64,000 nt of DNA from Paludibacter sp. (GCA_028710415.1 JAQTUE010000002.1:62001-126000); one strand, 5' to 3'; shown: positions 1-6,780, counted from the first letter of the stretch. Program-made: numbers and translations. The notes: generated by a model not told the origin, from the letters alone.

Positions 1-124
1 TATCCATGCGGTGATGCCAGTGCCACGCCCTGTGGAAATGGTCGGGTCCAACCGTTGCCATGAGTCCTCCAAAGGTGAGTGCGGCAGCTAAAAAACCTAT
101 TAAAAATCTTGATCTTCTATACAT
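1..124 (-). CDS. small His-rich membrane or secreted protein, truncated by window edge
   Basis: Reading the minus strand from the ATG at 124 gives 41 codons that stay open to the window edge. There is a basic start (MYRRSR), a hydrophobic stretch of about 15 residues (FLIGFLAAALTFGGLMA), then a His/Trp-rich segment (HFHRAWHWHH). The hydrophobic stretch could be a signal peptide or a membrane anchor. It starts 9 bases after the stop of the 172-residue gene, so the two are very probably co-transcribed. The family is not recognised. The His-rich tail matches the composition of its upstream neighbour and suggests metal binding, which is inference only. Confidence 0.6.
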   Translation of the reverse strand, partial: MYRRSRFLIGFLAAALTFGGLMATVGPDHFHRAWHWHHRMD

Positions 125-133
125 GTTGTTTGA

Positions 134-652
134 TTATTTAGATTCGTTGTTTTGTGTTGTGTCTTCTTTCTTGTCGGTGGTATCGCAATCACAGTCTGCT
201 GCACTTTTTTTACCACACCTGCACCTGTCATAGCTTTCGGAATCCTTACCCCAACGGCCACGGCCAAATCCTGTATTCATATTGTTTTTGAATTCGGTAA
301 ATTCTTCATCGCTCATGCTCCTGATCTTGTCAGCCCAGTAAAACAATTGACCGTGCATGTGATCGTGATGTCCATGATGATGATCGCCGTGATGCTTGTG
401 GTGATCGTGTCCATAATCCGAATCACAGCACTCATCTTCCGGTCCACAGCCTGGCCCGCAATAGCAGCCATTCCTGTATCCATGATGCCCGTAATACCCG
501 TGGCCATACCATCCACGCCTCATATGCCCGAAATGCAGCAGGTGGATGATGACCATGAAAATAAAAATACCCAATACCAGTTTAGGCATAAAGAAGAACA
601 AAGCTCCTACCAGTATGCCTGTCAGTATCACACTTAAAATTGAATGTCTCAT
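134..652 (-). CDS. Gly/His/Cys-rich small membrane protein
   Basis: A 172-residue protein. Residues 4-42 are strongly hydrophobic (one long or two short membrane segments). Residues 45-100 are dominated by Gly, His, Tyr and Cys, with runs such as DHHKHHGDHHHGHHDH and CYCGPGCGPEDECC. The third part carries IRSMSDEEFTEFKNNM, and the tail is Cys-rich (RCRCGKK, DCDCD) and polar. The SDEE-x-x-x-FK motif recurs in the 109-residue neighbour (MSDEEREQFKNQW), so the two are probably related. The His and Cys clusters suggest transition-metal binding, but no named family is recognised. It lies downstream of an ECF sigma factor in the same orientation. Confidence 0.75.
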   Translation of the reverse strand: MRHSILSVILTGILVGALFFFMPKLVLGIFIFMVIIHLLHFGHMRRGWYGHGYYGHHGYRNGCYCGPGCGPEDECCDSDYGHDHHKHHGDHHHGHHDHMHGQLFYWADKIRSMSDEEFTEFKNNMNTGFGRGRWGKDSESYDRCRCGKKSAADCDCDTTDKKEDTTQNNESK

Positions 653-840
653 GTTAATTAATTTATTAGTTTGTTTTGAAATCTGTTTTGTATTATTGAA
701 GACGAATGTGTATTTATTTTACTTTAAATACTATGTAGATATATATCGATATTACTTCCTTCTGTGATTTGTAAGTAGTTGGAACAATATATTGTACTGT
801 TTTATTTCTTGAAAAATACGATTATACAGCATTTCTAAAT

Positions 841-1450
841 AGAAGGAAATAAGGGTTTTAATAGGGGTAGTTTGGTTTTCTACTAAGTCCCCGCGATCAG
901 AGATCGAACAACAATTAAGATAACTATGAAGGTTTGAAAATATATTTTTAATCTTATTTTTTTGTTATTTTTCATTTCTTTCATTTAAAACCTTATTTTT
1001 TTGTTCAATCTTAGTAGCCAGATTACCTCCCCTAAACCCAACCTTATTCTTTGATTGATTGTCTACGGATAAAAGTCCACTCAAAGAATAAGGTTTAATA
1101 TTAGGGGTCAACTTTGCTACTAAGGTTACAATAAAAAAAATGATAAGGTTTTTTAAATTATAACATCTATAAAATCAATAAGTTATGTTGTGTATTTGTA
1201 AAACTTGTCAATCATTATTTAAGAAAAGGATTAATTTACTAAAAGGATTCTCGAACATATATTACAGTATAGTAGGGTTGAAAAATTGGATTTATGACCC
1301 ACTGATGAATTGCAACTTACAACATGTTATATAGTAGGGTTAAAAACCAAAAATAAGGTTTTTAATTTAAAGCCCTTATTTTTGGTTTTTAACCCTTAGT
1401 AGAAATATTAAGTAAAAAGATCCAACCCTTATTCCCTTATTTAAATAAAA
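841..1450. repeat. large nested palindromic non-coding element, copy A
   Basis: This fills most of the 933-bp gap between the 109- and 172-residue genes. The outer ends are inverted repeats: the left end reads GGAAATAAGGG and the right end CCCTTATTCCCTTATTT. Both sides then contain a CTACTAAG / CTTAGTAG pair. An inner imperfect palindrome has arms at 982-1054 and 1081-1158, each ending in CCTTATTCTTTGA or its complement. A perfect 23-bp stem lies at 1336-1358 / 1374-1396. No credible ORF is present. The same arrangement recurs at 11,095-11,800. It may be a non-autonomous mobile element or a structured RNA; the sequence alone does not decide. Confidence 0.75.
1336..1396. terminator. perfect 23-bp stem-loop inside element A
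   Basis: Arms 1336-1358 and 1374-1396 are exact reverse complements around a 15-base AT-rich loop. The corresponding place in copy B (about 11,682-11,750) keeps only an imperfect stem. It lies about 190 bases beyond the stop of the 109-residue minus-strand gene and could stop its transcription, but there is no clean T-run, so terminator function is inference. Confidence 0.45.
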
Positions 1451-1505
1451 TCATTCGACATTATTTAGTTCCAGTTACTAATATTGTTATTGCCAATCAC
1501 GTCAC

Positions 1506-1592
1506 AATCTTACCTCTTGCCTCTACTTACCTTCGTCCTTCGTCTTTTGTCTTTACTCTTGGTTCTTACCTCTTACCTCTTGCCTCTACTTA
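1506..1592. repeat. pyrimidine-rich degenerate short repeats
   Basis: On the plus strand this is a run of CTTACCTCTTGCCTCTACTTAC-like phrases. On the minus strand it reads as AGGTAAGAGG-type purine repeats directly after the stop of the 109-residue gene. A comparable run lies directly after the sigma-factor gene (2045-2098). Both sit in what would be 3' untranslated or intercistronic RNA. Confidence 0.5.
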
Positions 1593-1915
1593 CAACACCT
1601 CTGTTTCCACTGGTTTTTAAACTGTTCCCTTTCTTCATCGCTCATTTCCATCAGTTTATTTTTCATCGATGCGTGCATAAACGGTGGCCTGTGGCCGTGG
1701 TGACCCCTGAATCGAAAGCCACTGAATAATAAACGGCTCAGAACAAAGATTCCCATGGCCTGCCAGTAATCCAGCGGTAAGGCTCCTGTTACTTTCGGAA
1801 GTACAGCGTTCCACAGCAGCATGACAATGCCGCTTATTGCAAATAACCCGGTCAGGAATATGGGGATAAACAGGAATCGTCTTTTCCCTCCGAAATGTTG
1901 GTGCATTGTATTCAT
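1586..1915 (-). CDS. small two-segment membrane protein of the sigma-factor cluster
   Basis: A 109-residue protein. It has a basic start (MNTMHQHFGGKRR) and two hydrophobic segments at about residues 14-38 and 52-66. A short Gly/His/Pro-rich part (FRGHHGHRPPFMHASM) follows, then the helical tail MKNKLMEMSDEEREQFKNQW and a final Cys-Cys pair. The tail resembles that of the 172-residue protein downstream. It lies about 170 bases downstream of the ECF sigma gene on the same strand, so co-regulation is likely. The family is not recognised. A role as metal or envelope-stress partner of the sigma factor is inference from context and His/Cys content. Confidence 0.7.
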   Translation of the reverse strand: MNTMHQHFGGKRRFLFIPIFLTGLFAISGIVMLLWNAVLPKVTGALPLDYWQAMGIFVLSRLLFSGFRFRGHHGHRPPFMHASMKNKLMEMSDEEREQFKNQWKQRCCK

Positions 1916-2044
1916 ATTGCTAATTTTTATTTTGTTTCTTCTTGATTTTTCTTTAATTTCTTAACGCTGACATGTCTTCGACGATGTCAGGTTTGTTTTT
2001 AGTTCTATAATTAATCTGATTTTAAACAGGACTCTTATTCTTAA

Positions 2045-2098
2045 AACTACCTACTACCTACTACCTACTAATTTCTTCTACCTTCTACCTACTGATTT
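2045..2098. repeat. TAGGTAG-type tandem repeat
   Basis: The plus strand reads CTACCTACTACCTACTACCTACTA with imperfect continuation, i.e. GTAGGTA units on the transcribed strand. It overlaps the last codons and 3' flank of the sigma-factor gene. The composition is like the run at 1506-1592, so the two may share an origin. Confidence 0.55.
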
Positions 2099-2655
2099 GT
2101 CAGTTCCTTATACAAATAATTCAGCTTGTTCCTCAGATGCTTCACTGCATATCCTTTCCGGCTGATAATGGTTTTAAGCTTTTCTCCTTGCCGGTCGGCT
2201 ATCTCCTGCAGGGTCAGGTCTTCTATCTCATTCATCACAAACACTTCTCTCTGGTTTGGGGGCATTTCATCCAATGCCTGTTGGAATTCCTTCCAGAACA
2301 GTTCCTTGAAAAATGCCAGTTCCGGATTGTTGGTATCGTCCAGCAGCAGTATCTCCTTGAAATTAAACTCCCCTTCGTCCGATTCATACCCGTAATCCTC
2401 TATCGAGAGATTCGATTTCTTGCGGGCCTTGTCGGTGATCTTGTTGCGGGCTACTTCATACAACCATGCACTGACATTATCCAGTTCGGCAATGTCCTCC
2501 AGATTACTCAACTGGAACCATACCTCCTGAAGGATGTCTTCCGCATCTTCGGTAGTTTTTACTTTCTTACGTACAAATCCGAACAACTTCTCCCCAAATT
2601 CCTGTATGGCACTTGATATGGAATTGGTCTTTTGTTCACTGGTTGAATAACTCAT
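2089..2655 (-). CDS. ECF-type RNA polymerase sigma factor
   Basis: A 188-residue sigma-70 family protein of the extracytoplasmic-function class. Region 2 is visible at about residues 20-85 (FGFVRKKVKTTEDAEDILQE, then VSAWLYEVARNKITDKARKK). Region 4 lies at about 125-180 (LDEMPPNQREVFVMNEIEDL followed by TLQEIADRQGEKLKTIISRK). The gene has an in-frame ATG at 2667, but the ATG at 2655 is preceded at good distance by GGAGAGAG and is preferred. No anti-sigma factor of the FecR type is adjacent. Instead three small His/Cys-rich membrane proteins follow, which may be its regulators or targets. It probably directs transcription of its own cluster in response to an envelope or metal signal (inference). 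Confidence 0.9.
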   Translation of the reverse strand: MSYSTSEQKTNSISSAIQEFGEKLFGFVRKKVKTTEDAEDILQEVWFQLSNLEDIAELDNVSAWLYEVARNKITDKARKKSNLSIEDYGYESDEGEFNFKEILLLDDTNNPELAFFKELFWKEFQQALDEMPPNQREVFVMNEIEDLTLQEIADRQGEKLKTIISRKGYAVKHLRNKLNYLYKELTNQ

Positions 2656-2895
2656 GGCTCTCTCCATAAACAGGTAGACGAATCTAACTTCATTTTACTT
2701 TAAATGCAGAACGTAATTTTAACGCGCTTGTTCATATTCTGCTCAAATTTCATTTTTTAATATATTCTGTTATTGCTTTTATAACTATACTACTCTCTCC
2801 AAAGCTTTTCAGTTCCTTCAATTATAATCTCTCAAACCTTTCAAACCTCAAACCTCAAACCTTTCAAACCTCAAATGGTAAATGCTCAATATCCC

Positions 2896-2920
2896 GGGTC
2901 TCGCGATTTCCATATCGCGA
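2896..2920 (+). repeat. TCGCGAT hairpin repeat, copy 1
   Basis: GGGTCTCGCGATTTCCATAT continues into CGCGA. The arms TCGCGAT and ATCGCGA form a 7-bp stem. Near-identical copies are at 4391-4415 (same strand) and 9143-9168 (opposite strand), all intergenic. Confidence 0.7.
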
Positions 2921-3133
2921 AAGTAACAATCAGTTTCCATCCTGACGTTACTACCATGAATGAAAAGTGATTCAGTTAAGATAGAAAATTAAGTGTTCAA
3001 TATGCTTTTACAAAATTCTTATAGATAATCAAATGTGATAATCATTCGGCTAAAGCCCAATCCTATTGATTTTAATTGCCTCCTGTTTTTTCTATTGTCT
3101 CTTATTTAGTCGAAACGCAATTTAATATCAGTC

Positions 3134-3168
3134 AAAAAAAACAGTTAGACGAATCTAACTGTTTTTTT
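3134..3168 (-). terminator. bidirectional rho-independent terminator
   Basis: An A-run, the stem ACAGTTAGA / TCTAACTGT with loop CGAA, and a T-run make a textbook intrinsic terminator usable in both directions. It lies 57 bases beyond the stop of the 222-residue minus-strand gene and should end that transcript. Confidence 0.8.
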
Positions 3169-3224
3169 TAATGCAGAATACTTCATTCTCCATAAACCTC
3201 AAACTTCAAACCTTTCAAACTATC

Positions 3225-3893
3225 TTAAAGGCTATTGTAATACTTTACAATTTTAATAAGGTTTTCCAGTTTTACATTTTTTATTTTTTCCTGCTTAACG
3301 TATTCTTCTATTTTTAATTTCTGGTACTGTAAAGCTGTCATTAAGGACTTCATATTGTCTATTTTGAAATATTGCAATTGGCTGTTCACGATGTAATTGA
3401 CATCTGCTTTCCTCTCAAAAGTGGCTGGTATGGGTGTTGTCAATATTGCTCTTGGTTCTTCAGCAGGTTTGAGCCTGACCGATTTTTTCTGCACCAACAT
3501 GCATTTACCCTGTTCAATCATTTCAAAATAATTTCCTTTCTGCATAAATGGCATATACAGATAAACCGATTTTCCAATGGTGATCTTTGTCAGTGCTTTG
3601 TGATTTCCAACAACATAATTGACGTTTTTTAGCTGATATTCCATTTCGTCGGAATAAAGGTTATAACGGATAGGTACCTTGACTTTCAAGGTGTCCGACA
3701 CATAAAACACTCCTTCATTAAAATCAGGGTTCAAATAGGGGCTCCCATCAATATCCTTGTATACCTTTGCTTTTTCAGGATGGAAATTCTTATAGAAGGA
3801 ATAATTATTAAAAAATGGATCCATGGTCTGCCCTGACAATGTTGTTGAAAGTAGCACTACTAGTACGATAATACAGTTTTTAAGGGTTTTCAT
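3225..3893 (-). CDS. secreted protein of unknown function
   Basis: A 222-residue protein with a clear signal peptide (MKTLKNCIIVLVVLLSTTLS, cleavage near residue 20-22). The mature part is rich in Lys, Tyr and aromatic residues, shows no transmembrane segment and no motif I recognise. It has several hydrophobic/polar alternations compatible with a beta-rich fold (VSDTLKVKVPIRYNL, ITIGKSVYLYMPF). It stands alone, with the terminator at 3134-3168 behind it. It is probably periplasmic or surface-exposed, with function unknown. Confidence 0.75.
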   Translation of the reverse strand: MKTLKNCIIVLVVLLSTTLSGQTMDPFFNNYSFYKNFHPEKAKVYKDIDGSPYLNPDFNEGVFYVSDTLKVKVPIRYNLYSDEMEYQLKNVNYVVGNHKALTKITIGKSVYLYMPFMQKGNYFEMIEQGKCMLVQKKSVRLKPAEEPRAILTTPIPATFERKADVNYIVNSQLQYFKIDNMKSLMTALQYQKLKIEEYVKQEKIKNVKLENLIKIVKYYNSL

Positions 3894-4261
3894 AGTAGAA
3901 TTTACTGATTTATTTATTGTTTTATTTATCTCGCATTGAAAAGTATCATTGACCTGCCAAAATTAATAAAAAACTGAATCTTTTCAGCATTTAAATTCCT
4001 TTTTGTGCCAATTATTGAAGAAGTTCTTTGAAATAGGTTTATTTATTTTAAAGCTTGCGTTTTATTTATCCTAAATTCAAGTTGAGCATCTGCCTGATGA
4101 CATCTAAATTAATGTCATATTTTTAATCTTTGAATACTGTGAACAAGAATGTTTTTAGTACCCCTGTGAATGGAAATGCCCGCCAGCACACTTAACTATC
4201 ATAAAGAATGATTTTATCCGTCACTTCTGTCAGGTATTTAGTCTCACATTTTCAATTAATA

Positions 4262-4307
4262 CCCAAGAAACCCACCGGATATTAATTGTTCCGGTGGGTT
4301 TCTTGGG
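4262..4307. terminator. perfect 17-bp stem-loop, orphan
   Basis: CCCAAGAAACCCACCGG (4262-4278) and its exact complement (4291-4307) enclose a 12-base AT loop. There is no T-run on either side. It lies about 370 bases beyond the stop of the minus-strand gene ending at 4675, so it could be a distal terminator, the scar of a lost element, or a structured RNA. Confidence 0.5.
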
Positions 4308-4390
4308 GTTGAAAGGTCTAAAGGGTCTGAAAGGTCCCGAAAAATCGGGATGTCGAATACTCCATTTGATAGTTTTTAATAGGTTTGATA

Positions 4391-4415
4391 GGGTCTCGCG
4401 ATTTCCATAACGAGA
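4391..4415 (+). repeat. TCGCGAT hairpin repeat, copy 2
   Basis: GGGTCTCGCGATTTCCATAA is followed by CGAGA. It is identical to copy 1 over the first 19 bases, with the right arm of the hairpin diverged. Confidence 0.65.
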
Positions 4416-4674
4416 ATGTAAGAATCTATTTTTCTTACCTACCTCCTGCCAGCAAATCATTTTTCATTTAAAGAAGAATATATTCAGAGTGACGGGATAT
4501 TTTTTGATCTATATTGATACTATTTAATTCGTTTTAAGCCGTTAAAATAGTAAATGGCAAGCATACACTCTCCATTTACTTTTTAGTCTTTATGGTTTAT
4601 TGTTGATATTCAATCTTTTATCTTTGGAACGCTAAATCTGGATCATTCCCAGTAGGTTATTCATTACCATTAAA

Positions 4675-5247
4675 CTACAGCTTTTGTATATTGATTTGCT
4701 TTAACAAATCACATTTAGGAATGTGTAATAGTACAACTTTATCATTAATAACGTCCTGAATAAGTTGTTTGCCAATCCAGTATTTTCTAACAGTCATTTT
4801 ATAAGGCAACGAGTTTTTCCGAATAAACTTTGTGAGAGAATTGTAAAAATCTAATAATTCGTGGGTGGGATTTATTTGGGTTTCCTTATCAACATAGTAA
4901 TATGGATAATAGTGGATATTACTAGTTTCAATTCTATTGTTTTCTAATAAACCTGTTGTATAAATGTCAATATAAGGCCCCCCGTACTTTTGATTTATAT
5001 AATAAAATGTTTGATTATCTCTGTTGAAAGTGCTAAACTGCAACGGATATTTCACATAATCTTCATGCAAAATATAAAATATGTTGTTGCTTTCTGCAAA
5101 ATCACGATATTCGTGCATATTCTTTAATATAGTGTAACACGGTGACAGATAATCAGAATCAACCGCAATAACCCCTTTCTTTTCGAAAACAAGTTCAACT
5201 AACTTGTTTTTTTCTTCAATGCTAAAATAAAAATCTAGTTGTGCCAT
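4675..5247 (-). CDS. unknown protein, probable immunity protein
   Basis: A 190-residue cytoplasmic-looking protein without signal peptide or membrane segment, rich in Tyr, Asn and Ile. The open frame extends to a TTG at 5259, but the ATG at 5247 (MAQLDFYFSIEEKNKLVELV) is preferred. The frame just upstream (5256-5402) encodes the end of what looks like a toxin C-terminus, and its stop lies only 8 bases before this ATG. Such tight toxin-immunity spacing, low GC and lack of recognisable enzymatic motifs are typical of immunity proteins of polymorphic toxins. This is inference from context; no family is recognised. Confidence 0.65.
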   Translation of the reverse strand: MAQLDFYFSIEEKNKLVELVFEKKGVIAVDSDYLSPCYTILKNMHEYRDFAESNNIFYILHEDYVKYPLQFSTFNRDNQTFYYINQKYGGPYIDIYTTGLLENNRIETSNIHYYPYYYVDKETQINPTHELLDFYNSLTKFIRKNSLPYKMTVRKYWIGKQLIQDVINDKVVLLHIPKCDLLKQINIQKL

Positions 5248-5255
5248 AATTAATT

Positions 5256-5540
5256 TCAAACTTTATGAGTTTCTTGTTCAATTCCTAATTTTTTATATTC
5301 AGCTTCTCGCTTCACATTTCTAGCACTATTTGGTCTCCGTTCCGTCTCAGATACTTTTCAAGTTTTACCATCTTTATCTATAATCTGAACCTCAGGTCTT
5401 CCGTCTCTTTGGATTTACAATCATTTTTAAATGCCCGAATTATCTTGCCTGTCGTTGGAATCTGCAAATCCGGTAACCAGCTTCAGTATTTTCTCATTTA
5501 ATGAAAAACATATCCGAAGTAACGGAGGACGAAAGCTCAG
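5256..5540 (-). pseudogene. broken C-terminal end of a probable polymorphic (Rhs-like) toxin
   Basis: Minus-strand reading from 5402 gives GRPEVQIIDKDGKT, a TGA, then KVSETERRPNSARNVKREAE and YKKLGIEQETHKV, and stops at 5256. Upstream, coding-like fragments continue in other frames (IPTTGKIIRAFKNDCKSKET), so at least one frameshift and one in-frame stop have occurred. The style of the fragments resembles the variable C-terminal ends of Bacteroidota Rhs/polymorphic toxins as I know them, but I cannot name the toxin family. No core Rhs repeats remain in the window. Only the tail survives, next to its presumed immunity gene. Confidence 0.45.
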
Positions 5541-6211
5541 TTAAACATCTTAAAAACATCATTTATTATATCATTAAGTTCAACTTTTGAAGGTAGTATT
5601 GAATGCAAATCAGCTTCTGACTTAAACTCCTCATTAAAAAGAACTTGAAAACTTTCGCCTTTATCTACGTCTTCAGTAATAGCATTAACATATTCAATTC
5701 CAACGAATTGAATTTTGTTTATGAGAATAGGTTCAACTGAGTATCGAATAATCTTATTTAACATCTTGCTATCCGGAGCTACATTCCTTAAATTTATTAT
5801 TGCAGCTTCTTTCGATTCTCCCCTAACAATTGTTAGAATTGTAAATGAATAACTTTTTTTCCCTTTATAAAAATAAATAAGACTCCCACAATAGTAATTA
5901 GCTTGACTGTTTATATCTATGTCATTTTTACTTTGAATCAATTCTTTAGCTTTATCTATACTATCTATATCATATAGTGTGCTTCTACCCATTAATTCGC
6001 CAGGTGCAACTTTACCGGTAACAGAAAATATATCTTCTATTCCAAGAAATTTATAATCTGGAAAATTCAAATTAATTTGATCTTTGGCTTTTTTATATGC
6101 TACATCTATTACCGAATTCTTATCCTTACATTCAATAACATAAGACTTAAGTACACCTACAAGTTTATTTCCCTCATTAACTGAGTATAATAATGTTATT
6201 CCAATATCCAT
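5537..6211 (-). CDS. unknown protein, possible second immunity gene (DUF4288-like N-terminus)
   Basis: A 224-residue soluble protein starting at a clear ATG (MDIGITLLYSVNEGNKLVGV). The first 80 residues (about VLKSYVIECKDKNSVIDVAY to DIFSVTGKVAPGELMGRSTL) faintly resemble DUF4288-type domains, which occur among immunity-like proteins. The remainder is unfamiliar. It is AT-rich, without signal peptide, and directly precedes the broken toxin end on the same strand. The gene is intact. Assignment as immunity protein is inference from neighbourhood, and the domain resemblance is from memory and weak. Confidence 0.6.
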   Translation of the reverse strand: MDIGITLLYSVNEGNKLVGVLKSYVIECKDKNSVIDVAYKKAKDQINLNFPDYKFLGIEDIFSVTGKVAPGELMGRSTLYDIDSIDKAKELIQSKNDIDINSQANYYCGSLIYFYKGKKSYSFTILTIVRGESKEAAIINLRNVAPDSKMLNKIIRYSVEPILINKIQFVGIEYVNAITEDVDKGESFQVLFNEEFKSEADLHSILPSKVELNDIINDVFKMFN

Positions 6212-6241
6212 ATTATAATAATTATTTACGTGGTTTCAATC

Positions 6242-6582
6242 GTTAAGAACACTATCAACATCCGGCTTAATTACCGGGAACACCTGAAAGTTGAAGTTTC
6301 AGCAAATAAAAAACTCACACCCTCTATCGGTTTTGAATACTCCTACTTCACGAAACTTAATTCTGACTATCCCATGCAAATATACCTGATTTTTTAGTAT
6401 TTCATACAAAATAACACAGTTTCAGTAAGATTACACTAAAAGTCTAAAATTTCTGGGACCAGGAGCCCTTTTATCCCCGGTTAACCTTATCGACCCGCTC
6501 GCTCACATCAAATGGGTCGATATTCACAGCGAGCGCGTTGGTAACGAGCAAAAGCGGGTAGGTATTGGGGCAACTTTCCATT
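6242..6582 (+). pseudogene. remnant of an outer-membrane beta-barrel protein
   Basis: Two coding-like fragments lie in different plus-strand frames. The first (6242-6393) reads NTINIRLNYREHLKVEVSAN then KKLTPSIGFEYSYFTKLNSD and ends at a TAG. The second (about 6450-6577) reads GPGALLSPVNLIDPLAHIKW then VDIHSERVGNEQKRVGIGAT and FHF. Alternating strands and an ending of the type RVGIGATFHF are typical of C-terminal beta-barrel strands of outer-membrane proteins. No start codon or intact frame exists, and base composition is richer in GC than the flanks. I read it as a decayed gene; the exact family is unknown. Confidence 0.45.
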
Positions 6583-6622
6583 TTTTGCTCCAACAGGTAC
6601 TTTGTTTTTGGTCTTTATCTGG

Positions 6623-6780
6623 TCTTGTCCTGGTCTTACTTCCGAGGGGGTATCGAGGGGGTATCGAGGGGGCATCGAGGGCCTTTCGAGGGGGTTTCGA
6701 GGGCCCTGGCCCTCCGAACCCCCTCGAACCCCTCTCGAAAGGCTTACTGAACCCCCTCGATACATAAACCAGGATAAGAA
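6623..6780. repeat. GC-rich tandem-repeat hairpin 1 (CGAGGGGGTAT type)
   Basis: The left half has repeated units of the form CGAGGGGGTAT, CGAGGGGGCAT, CGAGGGCCTTT and CGAGGGGGTTT. The right half has the complementary CCCCCTCGAA-type units, with GAGGGCCCTGGCCCTC at the centre. An additional inverted flank (TCTTGTCCTGGT at 6623-6634 against ACCAGGATAAGA at 6769-6780) closes the structure. Plus- and minus-strand open frames here (for example 6508-6765) are artefacts of the repeat. A related structure with almost the same centre is at 58,801-58,938. Confidence 0.75.

Larger units (their letters stand above)
2656..3224. other. gene-free spacer upstream of the sigma gene
   Basis: No credible ORF. 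The stretch holds the sigma-gene leader, a CTTTCAAACCTCAAACCTCAA-type low-complexity run (about 2835-2878, echoed at 3186-3218), one copy of the TCGCGAT hairpin repeat and a terminator. The 14-mer TAGACGAATCTAAC occurs both in the sigma leader (2673-2686) and in the terminator stem (3146-3159). Confidence 0.5.
3894..4674. other. gene-free spacer with hairpins
   Basis: No supported gene. A 76-codon open frame at 4230-4460 is mainly the read-through of a perfect hairpin and a low-complexity run and is not accepted. The stretch contains the 17-bp stem at 4262-4307, a smaller TCCCGA/TCGGGA hairpin near 4337-4352 and the second copy of the TCGCGAT repeat. Confidence 0.5.

Noticed and set aside
152-637. 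161-codon plus-strand open frame
   Set aside because: It is the complement of the His/Cys-rich minus-strand gene, which has the better composition, membrane segments and operon context.
4230-4460. 76-codon minus-strand open frame
   Set aside because: It reads through a perfect hairpin and low-complexity sequence, has no ribosome site and no protein-like pattern.
6641-6764. Possible CRISPR array (short repeats)
   Set aside because: Units are 11 bases, contiguous without spacers and arranged as a hairpin; no cas genes are near.
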